DNA from: Bacteriovorax sp.
GTDB taxonomy: Bacteria > Bdellovibrionota > Bacteriovoracia > Bacteriovoracales > Bacteriovoracaceae
Direction of reading: 5' to 3'
NCBI GenBank assembly: GCA_014377485.1
Contig: JACMPM010000132.1
Location: 62,001-126,000 of the forward strand
DNA: 64,000 nucleotides
Below are positions 16,845 through 24,984 of the stretch, piece after piece. Every line of letters begins with the position of its first letter. The stretch's first letter is position 1. The notes beneath the pieces are model-generated. The model was not told the DNA's origin, did no database searches, and saw nothing but the letters and a program-made list of their open reading frames with translations. The translations under genes and the position numbers were made by a program.

Positions 16845-18770
16845 TTAATTTTTTAGGTATGTATATGACTTCAAACATTCTTCATAGAAATCTACTAATT
16901 TCACACCTTCGCGTGGGTTAATTTTTCCTGAAGCTATCTGGCGATCAATATTTTTCTTCATGGTATAGGCCATGGCCTCTGGGTTGTACTGCATTGCTGA
17001 TAATACGTTTTCGCATGAAGAACCTTTAATAACCTCTTCAATATAAAAATCAGTTGGATCCTCGTCGTCACAGAAAACGTGAACTTCATTTAAGCGGCCA
17101 AACATATTATGAAGATCTCCCATAACGTCTTGATAGGCACCTGTCATAAAAAGACCAATATAATAATCTTCATTAGGAGTCAGTTCGTGAAGTGGAAGAA
17201 GATTTTTAGTTTCATTGATATCAATAAACTTAGTAATCTTTCCATCAGAATCACATGTGATATCTACCAGTGTTCCATTATTATGAGGCTTGATATTTAG
17301 TTTTGTAATAGGAACGATTGGTAAAAGTTGTCCAATGGCCCATAGATCTGGAGCTGATTGAAAAATTGAAAAATTGCAAAGATACTGTGGCGCAATCCCT
17401 TGTTCAATATCATAAAGATTTTCAGGAATAAATTCCATCTCAGGCAAGAGAGAAGTAATCTTCTTGGTAATTTTCCAAAAAAGAGTTTCAAGGCTTGCGC
17501 GCTCTTCAAGTTTAAGAATTCCCAAGCGAAATGCATTTAAACATTCTTTTTTTGTATCCAGAGCATCGTTGTAAATTTCCTGAGCATTTTCAACATCTAA
17601 TGTGTCAAAAAGTTCTCGCATATTAGAGACGAGAGTGTGCTCACCCGGAATTTTATTGGTTTCATAATCAGTGAAAGATGTTTCGATTTTATCGATAACG
17701 TTTGTGATCACACAAGAATGTCTTGCGGTAATCGCCCGTCCTGATTCAGAAACAATATTCGGATGTGGTACTTTTTCAGCATCACAAATTTCTTTCAAAA
17801 TATAAACAATGTCTGAAGCGTAATCTTGAAGTTTGTAATTTACAGAAGAATCGTTGGTAGACTGAGAGCCATCGTAATCAACTCCTAAACCACCACCAAC
17901 ATCGAAATATTCGAGTGGAGCGCCAAGCTGGGAGAGTTTAGCAAAAATTCTTCCGCCTTCGCGCATAACTTCTTTAATTGTACGGATGTCAGTTACCTGT
18001 GAACCAATATGAAAATGGAAAAGTTTAAGTGAGTTAATCGAACCTTCATCTTTTAGTATTTGAACTGCCGTCAGCATTTCTGCAATGGTTAAACCGAACT
18101 TTGCTTTTTCTCCGCCTGAATCAGACCATTTTCCAGATCCTTTAACTGCCATTTTTGCGCGCAAACCAATCATTGGTTCAACATTCATTTCTCGAGAGAG
18201 CTTGAGGAGTTTATGAAGTTCTGAAAACTTTTCAATAACGACGATAACTTTTCTCCCCAGCTTATTTCCAAGAAGGGCCAGGCGAAGATAATCTTCATCT
18301 TTGTATCCGTTGAGTACTGTAAGAGCATTTAAATTATCGTTGAATGCGAGAACTGAAAGAAGTTCTGGTTTTGAACCGGCCTCTAGACCGTAATCATATG
18401 GAGCTCCAGCATCGACAATTTCTTCGACAACTTCACGCATCTGATTGACTTTAATTGGGTAAACGCCTTTATATTGACCGTTATAATTTGCTTCTTTAAT
18501 AACTTCTCTAAAAGTTTCATTAATAACTTTTACTTGAGAACGAAGAATATCGTGAAAGCGAACAACAATCGGAAATGGAATATTCTGGGCCTTCATTTCT
18601 TCTAGCACTTCAGCTATATCGATACGAGGTCCATTTTCATCTTGATTAGGAAGAACGCAAAGATGACCTTCATCATTGATATCGAAATATCCATCGCCCC
18701 AACGACTGATATGATAGACATCATCCGCCTCTTCTTTTGACCAGGGTATATTTACGATATTTTTGCTCAT
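16845..18770 (-). CDS. speA: Biosynthetic arginine decarboxylase
   Basis: 641 aa, the normal SpeA length. The PLP lysine is in GVYPIKVNQ, followed by GLEAGSKPEL, the HFHIGSQ loop and the GGGLGVDYDGS phosphate-binding motif. It converts arginine to agmatine and CO2, the first step of agmatine-route polyamine synthesis. It heads a two-gene operon with the deoxyhypusine-synthase-like gene. SD GAGGTAAATGTA precedes ATG, and a good promoter is present. No speB-like ureohydrolase occurs in the window. Confidence 0.96.
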   Translation of the reverse strand: MSKNIVNIPWSKEEADDVYHISRWGDGYFDINDEGHLCVLPNQDENGPRIDIAEVLEEMKAQNIPFPIVVRFHDILRSQVKVINETFREVIKEANYNGQYKGVYPIKVNQMREVVEEIVDAGAPYDYGLEAGSKPELLSVLAFNDNLNALTVLNGYKDEDYLRLALLGNKLGRKVIVVIEKFSELHKLLKLSREMNVEPMIGLRAKMAVKGSGKWSDSGGEKAKFGLTIAEMLTAVQILKDEGSINSLKLFHFHIGSQVTDIRTIKEVMREGGRIFAKLSQLGAPLEYFDVGGGLGVDYDGSQSTNDSSVNYKLQDYASDIVYILKEICDAEKVPHPNIVSESGRAITARHSCVITNVIDKIETSFTDYETNKIPGEHTLVSNMRELFDTLDVENAQEIYNDALDTKKECLNAFRLGILKLEERASLETLFWKITKKITSLLPEMEFIPENLYDIEQGIAPQYLCNFSIFQSAPDLWAIGQLLPIVPITKLNIKPHNNGTLVDITCDSDGKITKFIDINETKNLLPLHELTPNEDYYIGLFMTGAYQDVMGDLHNMFGRLNEVHVFCDDEDPTDFYIEEVIKGSSCENVLSAMQYNPEAMAYTMKKNIDRQIASGKINPREGVKLVDFYEECLKSYTYLKN

Positions 18771-18841
18771 TACATTTACCTCAATTCTTGAAGCTAATAG
18801 CTCAAAAAAACACTACTAAAATTCCAATTTTGTAAGCGCAA

Positions 18842-18870
18842 AATGTAACGTATTTCATATGACAGTACAA
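18842..18870 (-). promoter_or_regulatory. Promoter of speA operon
   Basis: TTGTAC-N17-TACATT on the minus strand, predicting a leader of about 65 bases before the speA ATG. Confidence 0.55.
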
Positions 18871-18877
18871 ATGCTAA

Positions 18878-19810
18878 TTATAAAAAATCGAGGCTTGCGA
18901 CAATGGGATAATGGTCAGAGGGGAGGGCATAACGCTGATAGTTTTCTTTGGGGTACGACAAAGGGACGCCGTTGGTATCGCGGAAAAGATAAATACCTGA
19001 ATCTTCTTTTTTAACAAGCGGATGCAGCTCTCGAGGGAGCAGAATATAGTCGAGCTGATAGGCTTCCCGGTTGTTTTCTTTGCCAAAGTAAAAAAATGAT
19101 AACCGTCTCTCATGAGGCTCATCAATGACTTCGAGGACGTCTTCTAGGTCGGTAAATGTGTAGAGATCGTCAAATTCAGGTTCTTGTAATCCCTTTTGAG
19201 CAATGCCATTGAGATCTCCTGAAACGATTACTGGAACTTGAAAATTAAATTCAGCACGCAAACGATTATAGGTTTTCACCAAAGCTTTAAGTTCCGCTTT
19301 ACGTCTTTCTTTTCCATTAAAGTCTATTCCGTCGCGATCCCATTTTGACTTAAGGTGAACCAAAAGAAGTATCATCACAACTTTATCGTCTTTCAAAATT
19401 CGCAGCTCAGAAATATCACGCGAAAATTTATGCGTTGGGTATTGGGCTCCCGGGAGAAGTTTTTTATTTTCCATTATCTCAAAATGATAATTAAATTCGA
19501 TTGATTCATTTGCATGGCTGATATGCAAAGTATTTAATGCAAATTCTTTTTTGACTAAATAACCCATCTCAATTCCGCGGTCTGAATTACCCTTAAGCAG
19601 GAAAGGCGTGTATTCGGAATTTAAGTATTTTGTATTGAAGAGATCTAAACTTTCAATGCCGCCAACTTCGCACATCATAGTGATGTCTGCATTTATGTCT
19701 TTAATCGTTCGAGCTATCCATTCAATTTTATCAACAGGTTTTTTAAACCCATCGCCATTGGGTCCACCAAGTAGAAAAAAATTTTCGACATTAAAAAGAC
19801 ATAATTTCAA
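18878..19810 (-). CDS. Endonuclease/exonuclease/phosphatase-family protein
   Basis: 310 aa. EEP fold: it begins MKLCLFNVENFF, with the first metal-site region; CEVGG supplies the conserved Glu, VSGDLNG the Asp-x-Asn pair and PSDHYPIVASL the C-terminal DH catalytic pair. There is no signal peptide, so it acts in the cytoplasm. The substrate (DNA, inositol phosphate or other phosphodiester) cannot be told from sequence. It overlaps the upstream secreted-protein gene by 4 bases, as the last gene of the long minus-strand operon. Confidence 0.82.
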   Translation of the reverse strand: MKLCLFNVENFFLLGGPNGDGFKKPVDKIEWIARTIKDINADITMMCEVGGIESLDLFNTKYLNSEYTPFLLKGNSDRGIEMGYLVKKEFALNTLHISHANESIEFNYHFEIMENKKLLPGAQYPTHKFSRDISELRILKDDKVVMILLLVHLKSKWDRDGIDFNGKERRKAELKALVKTYNRLRAEFNFQVPVIVSGDLNGIAQKGLQEPEFDDLYTFTDLEDVLEVIDEPHERRLSFFYFGKENNREAYQLDYILLPRELHPLVKKEDSGIYLFRDTNGVPLSYPKENYQRYALPSDHYPIVASLDFL

Positions 19811-20544
19811 TTACAACTCCAACCCAAAAGCATCGTTTTGTAACTTCGGGTCGTTTTATCCCAAATATCTTTGCAATAAGTTCCCTGATAGAAATTTGGC
19901 CCAGGAGACTCGCGATTAAAAAGCGCTATTTGATCTTTGGTGCAAACAGATTCTTTGGGAGGCTCAGTGCTTGTTTCATTCTTAGTGACTCTAAATCGGC
20001 CATCACGGTCAATTAGAAGCCCATAAAAAATACCTTCTTCTTCACGTAGATAATAAAGACTTCCATCTTTAACAAAAAGTGGGGCATCTCCTCTAGGCAC
20101 GATCATGGAGTATGGGAGGTTTTGATTATCGTTGAGAACAGCCCTAGAAAAAAAGATATTAGGCAGTTCTTTAAGTTCGTTTAGGCTAAAGTTTTTTCTA
20201 AAAATTTCTGCAATATAATATTTATTGGTCGATGTTCTGTGTTGTTTGCAGGGAGAGTCCCACATTAAAATATTGGGACGAAGGCTAGCTTCTTCCTGGC
20301 CCCAGCCGCTAACTGGCAAACCGAATTCTGATTGAACGAATGCGTTGAGTTTTTGCTCACTAATTTTTCCGGCTGAAAAATTTCTTAATTGCACAATCCA
20401 TTTTTTTCGGTTTACTCCGGTTTCTTTTTTACAAAAAGCATTTTCTGGACACCCTTCAAACTCGAATTTAGAATACTCAAGTGCGCTGAGGTTATGTGCC
20501 ATGCAAATGACAGAAAAAATAATGATAAAAAAGTAAAACTTCAT
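19807..20544 (-). CDS. Secreted protein of unknown function
   Basis: 245 aa with a signal peptide ending near NLSA-LE. The mature part has eight Cys, including CPENAFC, DSPCKQH and CKDIWD, suggesting disulfide bonds in the periplasm or outside. I recognise no domain. It lies 18 bases after the UbiB-like kinase gene and overlaps the EEP gene, so it is part of the same transcript. Confidence 0.65.
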   Translation of the reverse strand: MKFYFFIIIFSVICMAHNLSALEYSKFEFEGCPENAFCKKETGVNRKKWIVQLRNFSAGKISEQKLNAFVQSEFGLPVSGWGQEEASLRPNILMWDSPCKQHRTSTNKYYIAEIFRKNFSLNELKELPNIFFSRAVLNDNQNLPYSMIVPRGDAPLFVKDGSLYYLREEEGIFYGLLIDRDGRFRVTKNETSTEPPKESVCTKDQIALFNRESPGPNFYQGTYCKDIWDKTTRSYKTMLLGWSCN

Positions 20545-20562
20545 AAGAGTAATTCCAAAAAA

Positions 20563-21906
20563 TTAATCTCTTAATTTAACCTCATTTTCGATAGAATTTC
20601 TAAATTTATTTTTGCCATTAAGCCAATCTATCTCTGATTTCCATGCTTTTAGTTTGATATAAAGCCCAAAAGTGGAGCGGTCTAAAAGAAAAAATTCACT
20701 TCGGGGTGACTTGCGACCAATAAACTCGATTTTTCCTATCATTTCTTTAAAAAGAAGAAAGGGACTTATTGGAACGACTGCAAATTTTCCAGGCTGAACA
20801 TATGGCAGATAAATTGTTTGGATAAGCAAAAAATGTTGCTGCATGAACTCAAGACTTTCGTCAGCTTTAAATATTTCTAGCTTTTTACAAAGTTCACTGT
20901 AGCTTTCAAGTTTATTTTCTTCTAACGCAATCATTAGGTCACAATAATCACAGATAAATTCATGGTCAAATGCTCGAGTTGATCCAAAGTCGAACATTAT
21001 GATTTGGTCTCGTTTGAAAAGATAATTGCCGTTTTGTGGATCGGTATGAAGTCGCTTCAGGTTCCATAAAGAATGCAAAAAAGAATCGTAGAGAATTTGA
21101 CCTAAAAAGTTTCTTTCTTTCTGAGTATAATTTGAAGTTTCTTCGAAAGTATCGCCCTCAACAAACTCCATGGTCAAAACCATAGATGTTGAGTATTCAG
21201 GAAACACTTTAGGTATATAAATGGCGGGAAATAGTTCTTCGTACTCTTTTTTAAAATATATCAATTCTTGCTGTTCATGCAGGTAATCGCACTCTTCTGC
21301 CAATGAGGTCTTTAATTCCTCTATCAGAGAATCAAGATTTGGTTTATTCGGAAAGAGGACATGCATTAGTCTGTCGATTTGATGGAGGTTTTGAAAATCA
21401 TGCTTGATGGCCTCAACAATACTCGGGTACTGAATTTTAACAGCTACAATTTCTCCGCTTTTTAAACGGGCCTTATGAACCTGGCCGATTGAAGCAGAGG
21501 CCAGTGGGATATCATCAAATTCTAAAAATAAATCTTTTGAATTTTTTTGAAAATTTTGTTGTAAAACTTTTTCTACATCTTTCATCGACATTGGAGGAGA
21601 ATTTTTTTGTAAATCTTTAAACAGATCACTAATTTCTTTTGGCAAAAACAAATCTTCTGAGATGGAGATCATTTGGCCTAGTTTCATCAGGGCCCCCTTT
21701 AATTCTCCCATCGTTTGAATAATTTCTTTTGAAGCTTTTATTTTTAGACTGAAATCTTTTAGATCCTTAAATTCTTTTTGATGATTACCTAAGTAGTTTT
21801 GCGCTTTGTTTTTGGCAGCGTCATAAGCGAGTGTCGCCGAAGCTTTAGTTAATCCTTTGCCAATAGAGATAAATCTTGAAAGTTTAGAGGTTTTAAATTC
21901 AGTCAT
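20563..21906 (-). CDS. ABC1/UbiB-family atypical kinase
   Basis: 447 aa. Family motifs in order: KxGQ helix (MKLGQMIS), the Ala-rich loop replacement ASASIGQVHKA, the ATP-site lysine AVKIQYP, the catalytic-loop-like TDPQNGNYL and metal motif FDFGSTR. UbiB/COQ8 proteins are atypical ATPases supporting quinone or lipid metabolism at membranes. No ubi genes adjoin; the neighbours are a thioesterase and a metal transporter, so the role is open. The 3-base gap to the thioesterase gene shows cotranscription. Confidence 0.85.
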   Translation of the reverse strand: MTEFKTSKLSRFISIGKGLTKASATLAYDAAKNKAQNYLGNHQKEFKDLKDFSLKIKASKEIIQTMGELKGALMKLGQMISISEDLFLPKEISDLFKDLQKNSPPMSMKDVEKVLQQNFQKNSKDLFLEFDDIPLASASIGQVHKARLKSGEIVAVKIQYPSIVEAIKHDFQNLHQIDRLMHVLFPNKPNLDSLIEELKTSLAEECDYLHEQQELIYFKKEYEELFPAIYIPKVFPEYSTSMVLTMEFVEGDTFEETSNYTQKERNFLGQILYDSFLHSLWNLKRLHTDPQNGNYLFKRDQIIMFDFGSTRAFDHEFICDYCDLMIALEENKLESYSELCKKLEIFKADESLEFMQQHFLLIQTIYLPYVQPGKFAVVPISPFLLFKEMIGKIEFIGRKSPRSEFFLLDRSTFGLYIKLKAWKSEIDWLNGKNKFRNSIENEVKLRD

Positions 21907-21909
21907 CTT

Positions 21910-22395
21910 TTAGATCTTTTTAGCGTTCTTCTTTTTCATCTCATCCATGCGGGCGTTACCTTCTGCAAATCTTCTAATTTCTTCATCAGTTTCTGGAATG
22001 ACTCCGCGAATTTGAATTGGTTTGCCAATATCATCTAAAGCAACGAAGGCGAGATAGGCTGTTGTGGTATGACGAGTGATTCCGGTAAAAGGATTTTCTG
22101 CAAAAACTTTTACTCCAACAAGCATGGAGGATTTACCTACAAAATTGAGGCTGGCTTTTATTAAGACATGATCTCCGATTTTAATTGGAGCTTTAAAACT
22201 AATATCATCAACGTGAACTGTGACTACTGGACGATTAGAATGTCTTTCAGCAACCATTGCGGCCGCCATGTCGATCCACGACATTACCACGCCTCCAAAG
22301 ATAGAATTCTGGGGATTAGTGTGATTGGGCATAACTAGGTATCGCATTTCAACTGCACTTTCGTGCGCAGTTTTTGGAGTGTTTTGATTATGCAT
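21910..22395 (-). CDS. Acyl-CoA thioesterase, hotdog fold (YciA-like)
   Basis: 161 aa. Single hotdog domain with the typical early segment HTNPQNSIFGGVVMSWID and later VDDISFKAPIKIGD. YciA-type enzymes hydrolyse acyl-CoAs and so adjust fatty acyl and CoA pools. A Lys-rich C-terminal tail follows the domain. It lies 12 bases downstream of the transporter permease and 3 bases before the UbiB-like gene. Confidence 0.88.
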   Translation of the reverse strand: MHNQNTPKTAHESAVEMRYLVMPNHTNPQNSIFGGVVMSWIDMAAAMVAERHSNRPVVTVHVDDISFKAPIKIGDHVLIKASLNFVGKSSMLVGVKVFAENPFTGITRHTTTAYLAFVALDDIGKPIQIRGVIPETDEEIRRFAEGNARMDEMKKKNAKKI

Positions 22396-22407
22396 TTGGA
22401 CCTCGAT

Positions 22408-23256
22408 TTATTTTCTTATCCAAGTATAAATCGTTTTTAATAAAAGTGATAGCATTAGGGCCAAAAAGAGAACTACTGCGAGTGTAGCTCCGGAGGGGAG
22501 ACCATAAGTATTGGCGATCAGAATTCCCAGAATGGCGAAGAAAGTAGAGAAAAGGACACTTATAATAAATGTTTGTCTAACGTTTGATGCAAATTTTAAG
22601 GCAAAAAAACCTGGAACTAACAGAAGTGTTTCTATCAGAATAGTCCCGGCCAGTTTAATACTAGTGACTATTAAAAGTGAGAGCAAAATAAAAAAGAGAT
22701 AATGATAAAATTTAGCATTCACTCCGGAAGTGATAGCTCCTTCTTCGTCATAAGTTAGAAAAAGCCATTTCTTAAAAGGAATAATTATCAATGGAGCGGT
22801 GATAGCAAGAAGTCCTATGGATAATATGAGATCCTCTTTTGTTAAAAGTAGAATATTTCCAAATAAAAAACTCAAGAGGTCTGTTTTATTTTTGGCAAAG
22901 GCTGAGTGAATGAGAATTCCCATGGCCATTGTTGCAGTATAAAAAATACCTATTAGCGAATCTGTAGGAAGCTTTTGACGATAAGTTGAAAATGCTAAAA
23001 AAAGAGTACAGAATATAGTGATGACTAAAGTTGTTGCAAATATAGAGAGAGGACTATCACTTGAAAATATACTTACGGCAATCGCCAAACCTAAAAGTGT
23101 AGAGTGAGAAATTGCTGAACCCATAAAAGCATTTTTTCTGGCGATCAAAAGGGGAGAGATCAGGCCACAAGTGATAGAAAGAAACAATGTCCCCAATAGA
23201 GCATAAAGTAAAAAATCATAGTGTATAAAGTCCTGCAAAGAATGGATGAAATTCAT
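22408..23256 (-). CDS. Zinc/manganese ABC transporter permease (ZnuB-like)
   Basis: 282 aa, very hydrophobic with about eight membrane spans, of the ABC-3 metal permease family (GLISPLLIARKNAFMGSAISH near the start). It forms the membrane channel of the metal importer with the ATPase and binding protein encoded just upstream; it overlaps the ATPase gene by 4 bases. Confidence 0.88.
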   Translation of the reverse strand: MNFIHSLQDFIHYDFLLYALLGTLFLSITCGLISPLLIARKNAFMGSAISHSTLLGLAIAVSIFSSDSPLSIFATTLVITIFCTLFLAFSTYRQKLPTDSLIGIFYTATMAMGILIHSAFAKNKTDLLSFLFGNILLLTKEDLILSIGLLAITAPLIIIPFKKWLFLTYDEEGAITSGVNAKFYHYLFFILLSLLIVTSIKLAGTILIETLLLVPGFFALKFASNVRQTFIISVLFSTFFAILGILIANTYGLPSGATLAVVLFLALMLSLLLKTIYTWIRK

Positions 23257-24101
23257 TTCTTTCTCCGCAGTAGCGAATGAGGATCGATTTCTTTTGAATG
23301 ATCATGATCGCAAAACAAATGGTGATCTGTACCGTTTTGTTCAGTATTGTTTTTTAAATCATTTTCATGAATCAAGAGATGTTCAAACTCGCAGTGGTAA
23401 ACATCTTCTAAAATATTTTTAGTGAGAAGGTCTCTATGATCATGCCAATGATAAGTGCGGTTAAGGCAAAGAATCTTATGACAGTTCCTAATGATTTGAT
23501 TGATATTATGATCGACTATCATTACAGCGGTTTTATCTCTCGTTTTAATTTTTTCGATGATCGCCAAAAGTTGATCTTGGCCATTGCTGTCCAAACCTTT
23601 TGTTGGTTCATCCAGTAAAAGTAGTTTAGGTCTGTTGATCAAGGCCCGAGCTAGAAGCACTCGTTGCTTTTCGCCACCGGAGAGTTTTGAAATAAGAGAA
23701 TTTTTTTTATGAAGAATTCCAACGAGATCAAGCAGTTCGTCAATATCAGTTGCTGAGTTATGTTCCTTGTATAGAGATCTCGCAAAATCCATATACTCAT
23801 TTACTTTTACCGGCAAAATAGTATTGAGTTCACTATTTTGTGGAACATAAGAAAATAATGCAAAGGGGTAAACTTTGTAATCACTGCTGAGTTTATTTTC
23901 AAAGAAAAGTTTTCCTGAATCAGCTTTTAGAAGACCAACTATGATCTTCATTAAAGTAGACTTCCCACCGCCATTGGGACCTAAAACACCAAGACTTTCT
24001 CCCGAAAAAAGTGAAAAGGAAATATCTTTGAGAGTAGGTTCTTCACTATTATAGCTGAAGCTTAATTTATCTGCTCTTAAGATTGGTGTTGGGTCTGTCA
24101 T
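23253..24101 (-). CDS. Zinc/manganese ABC transporter ATPase (ZnuC-like) with His-rich tail
   Basis: 282 aa. Walker A GPNGGGKST, signature LSGGEKQRVLLARAL, Walker B LLLLDEPTKGLD and switch His in VDHN. The last 50 residues are His/Asp-rich (DHHLFCDHDHSKE and several more His), a likely cytoplasmic metal-sensing or storage tail not needed for the fold. It energises metal import. 4-base overlaps on both sides link it to the binding protein and permease genes. Confidence 0.9.
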   Translation of the reverse strand: MTDPTPILRADKLSFSYNSEEPTLKDISFSLFSGESLGVLGPNGGGKSTLMKIIVGLLKADSGKLFFENKLSSDYKVYPFALFSYVPQNSELNTILPVKVNEYMDFARSLYKEHNSATDIDELLDLVGILHKKNSLISKLSGGEKQRVLLARALINRPKLLLLDEPTKGLDSNGQDQLLAIIEKIKTRDKTAVMIVDHNINQIIRNCHKILCLNRTYHWHDHRDLLTKNILEDVYHCEFEHLLIHENDLKNNTEQNGTDHHLFCDHDHSKEIDPHSLLRRKK

Positions 24102-24940
24102 GGTCGGTTCTCTGCGAAGGGAGTTAGCTTTTGAGTCAATTCGCTAATCACAGAAAAGGGTTCATTCTCTTTTGAGTTGGCAGTATCTATTTTGATGACG
24201 ATATCATTTGCTCTGATTTTATTAATAATATTTTGAGGAATATTGATTCCCGTCTCTTGAATCCAGATGACTTGTGGAGCGTCCAGTGCATTATACATTT
24301 TTTTTATTGATTCTGGATTAGCTTCCTCGTGATGTCCTGACCCTTTAATGGCCACAATCGTGTGACTTTGGTTATTGGTCATATTTAAAAATAAAGGCAG
24401 GAGAGCATCATGAGTAAGGATGATAGGTTTTTTTATTTTAGTTAAAATAGAACGCAATTGCTCTTCAGGTTTGGATGAATCACAAGGCGAATTTTTCTTT
24501 AATGCATATCCTAATTTTTTTAAATCAACTTCCAGTTTATTTTTCAATAAACAATACACTTTTGGATAAAGCCAAAAATGGGAAAGGGCTTCGCCGTTAG
24601 ACCCAGGGTATAGATGATAGTCTTTTTGATCAAAAAGAATTGAAACTGTTTTTAGATTTGAAATTTTTGAACGTTGAAAATTTATTTTCTTTATCCAAGG
24701 ATTGAGCTCGCTTGGGCCGGTGATTAATACAGGGGCGCTGATTAATTTTTTGATTTCCATAGTACTGGGTTCGTATTCATGTGGATCTCCAGAAATTGAA
24801 ACTAAACTTTCAGTTTGACTATTGCTCAATTGATTTATCATCCGACACAATTCTGGATGAGAACAATAAAGAATAATTCCCGCAGAAGCTTGAAAGCTCA
24901 ATAAAAAAAGGAGGATTGTAAGGGAAAATTTGCTTTTCAT
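24098..24940 (-). CDS. Periplasmic metal-binding protein (ZnuA-like)
   Basis: 280 aa. Signal peptide of about 20 residues, then a cluster A-I binding protein. The likely metal ligands are His in GDPHEYEPS, His in LSHFWLYP, His in ILTHDALL and Asp in IKIDTANS. There is no long His-rich loop as in many ZnuA proteins. It delivers zinc or manganese to the ZnuBC-like pair. It is first in the operon; no SD is visible and I could not find a Zur box in the 44-base gap before it. Confidence 0.85.
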   Translation of the reverse strand: MKSKFSLTILLFLLSFQASAGIILYCSHPELCRMINQLSNSQTESLVSISGDPHEYEPSTMEIKKLISAPVLITGPSELNPWIKKINFQRSKISNLKTVSILFDQKDYHLYPGSNGEALSHFWLYPKVYCLLKNKLEVDLKKLGYALKKNSPCDSSKPEEQLRSILTKIKKPIILTHDALLPLFLNMTNNQSHTIVAIKGSGHHEEANPESIKKMYNALDAPQVIWIQETGINIPQNIINKIRANDIVIKIDTANSKENEPFSVISELTQKLTPFAENRP

Positions 24941-24984
24941 GATAAGCGGTAACTTAACATAAAAAGATCCACTTAGAAAATCTA

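Noticed and set aside
24941-24984. Zur box before the ZnuA-like gene
   Set aside because: No AT-rich palindrome resembling GTTATRATATAAC in the 44-base gap.
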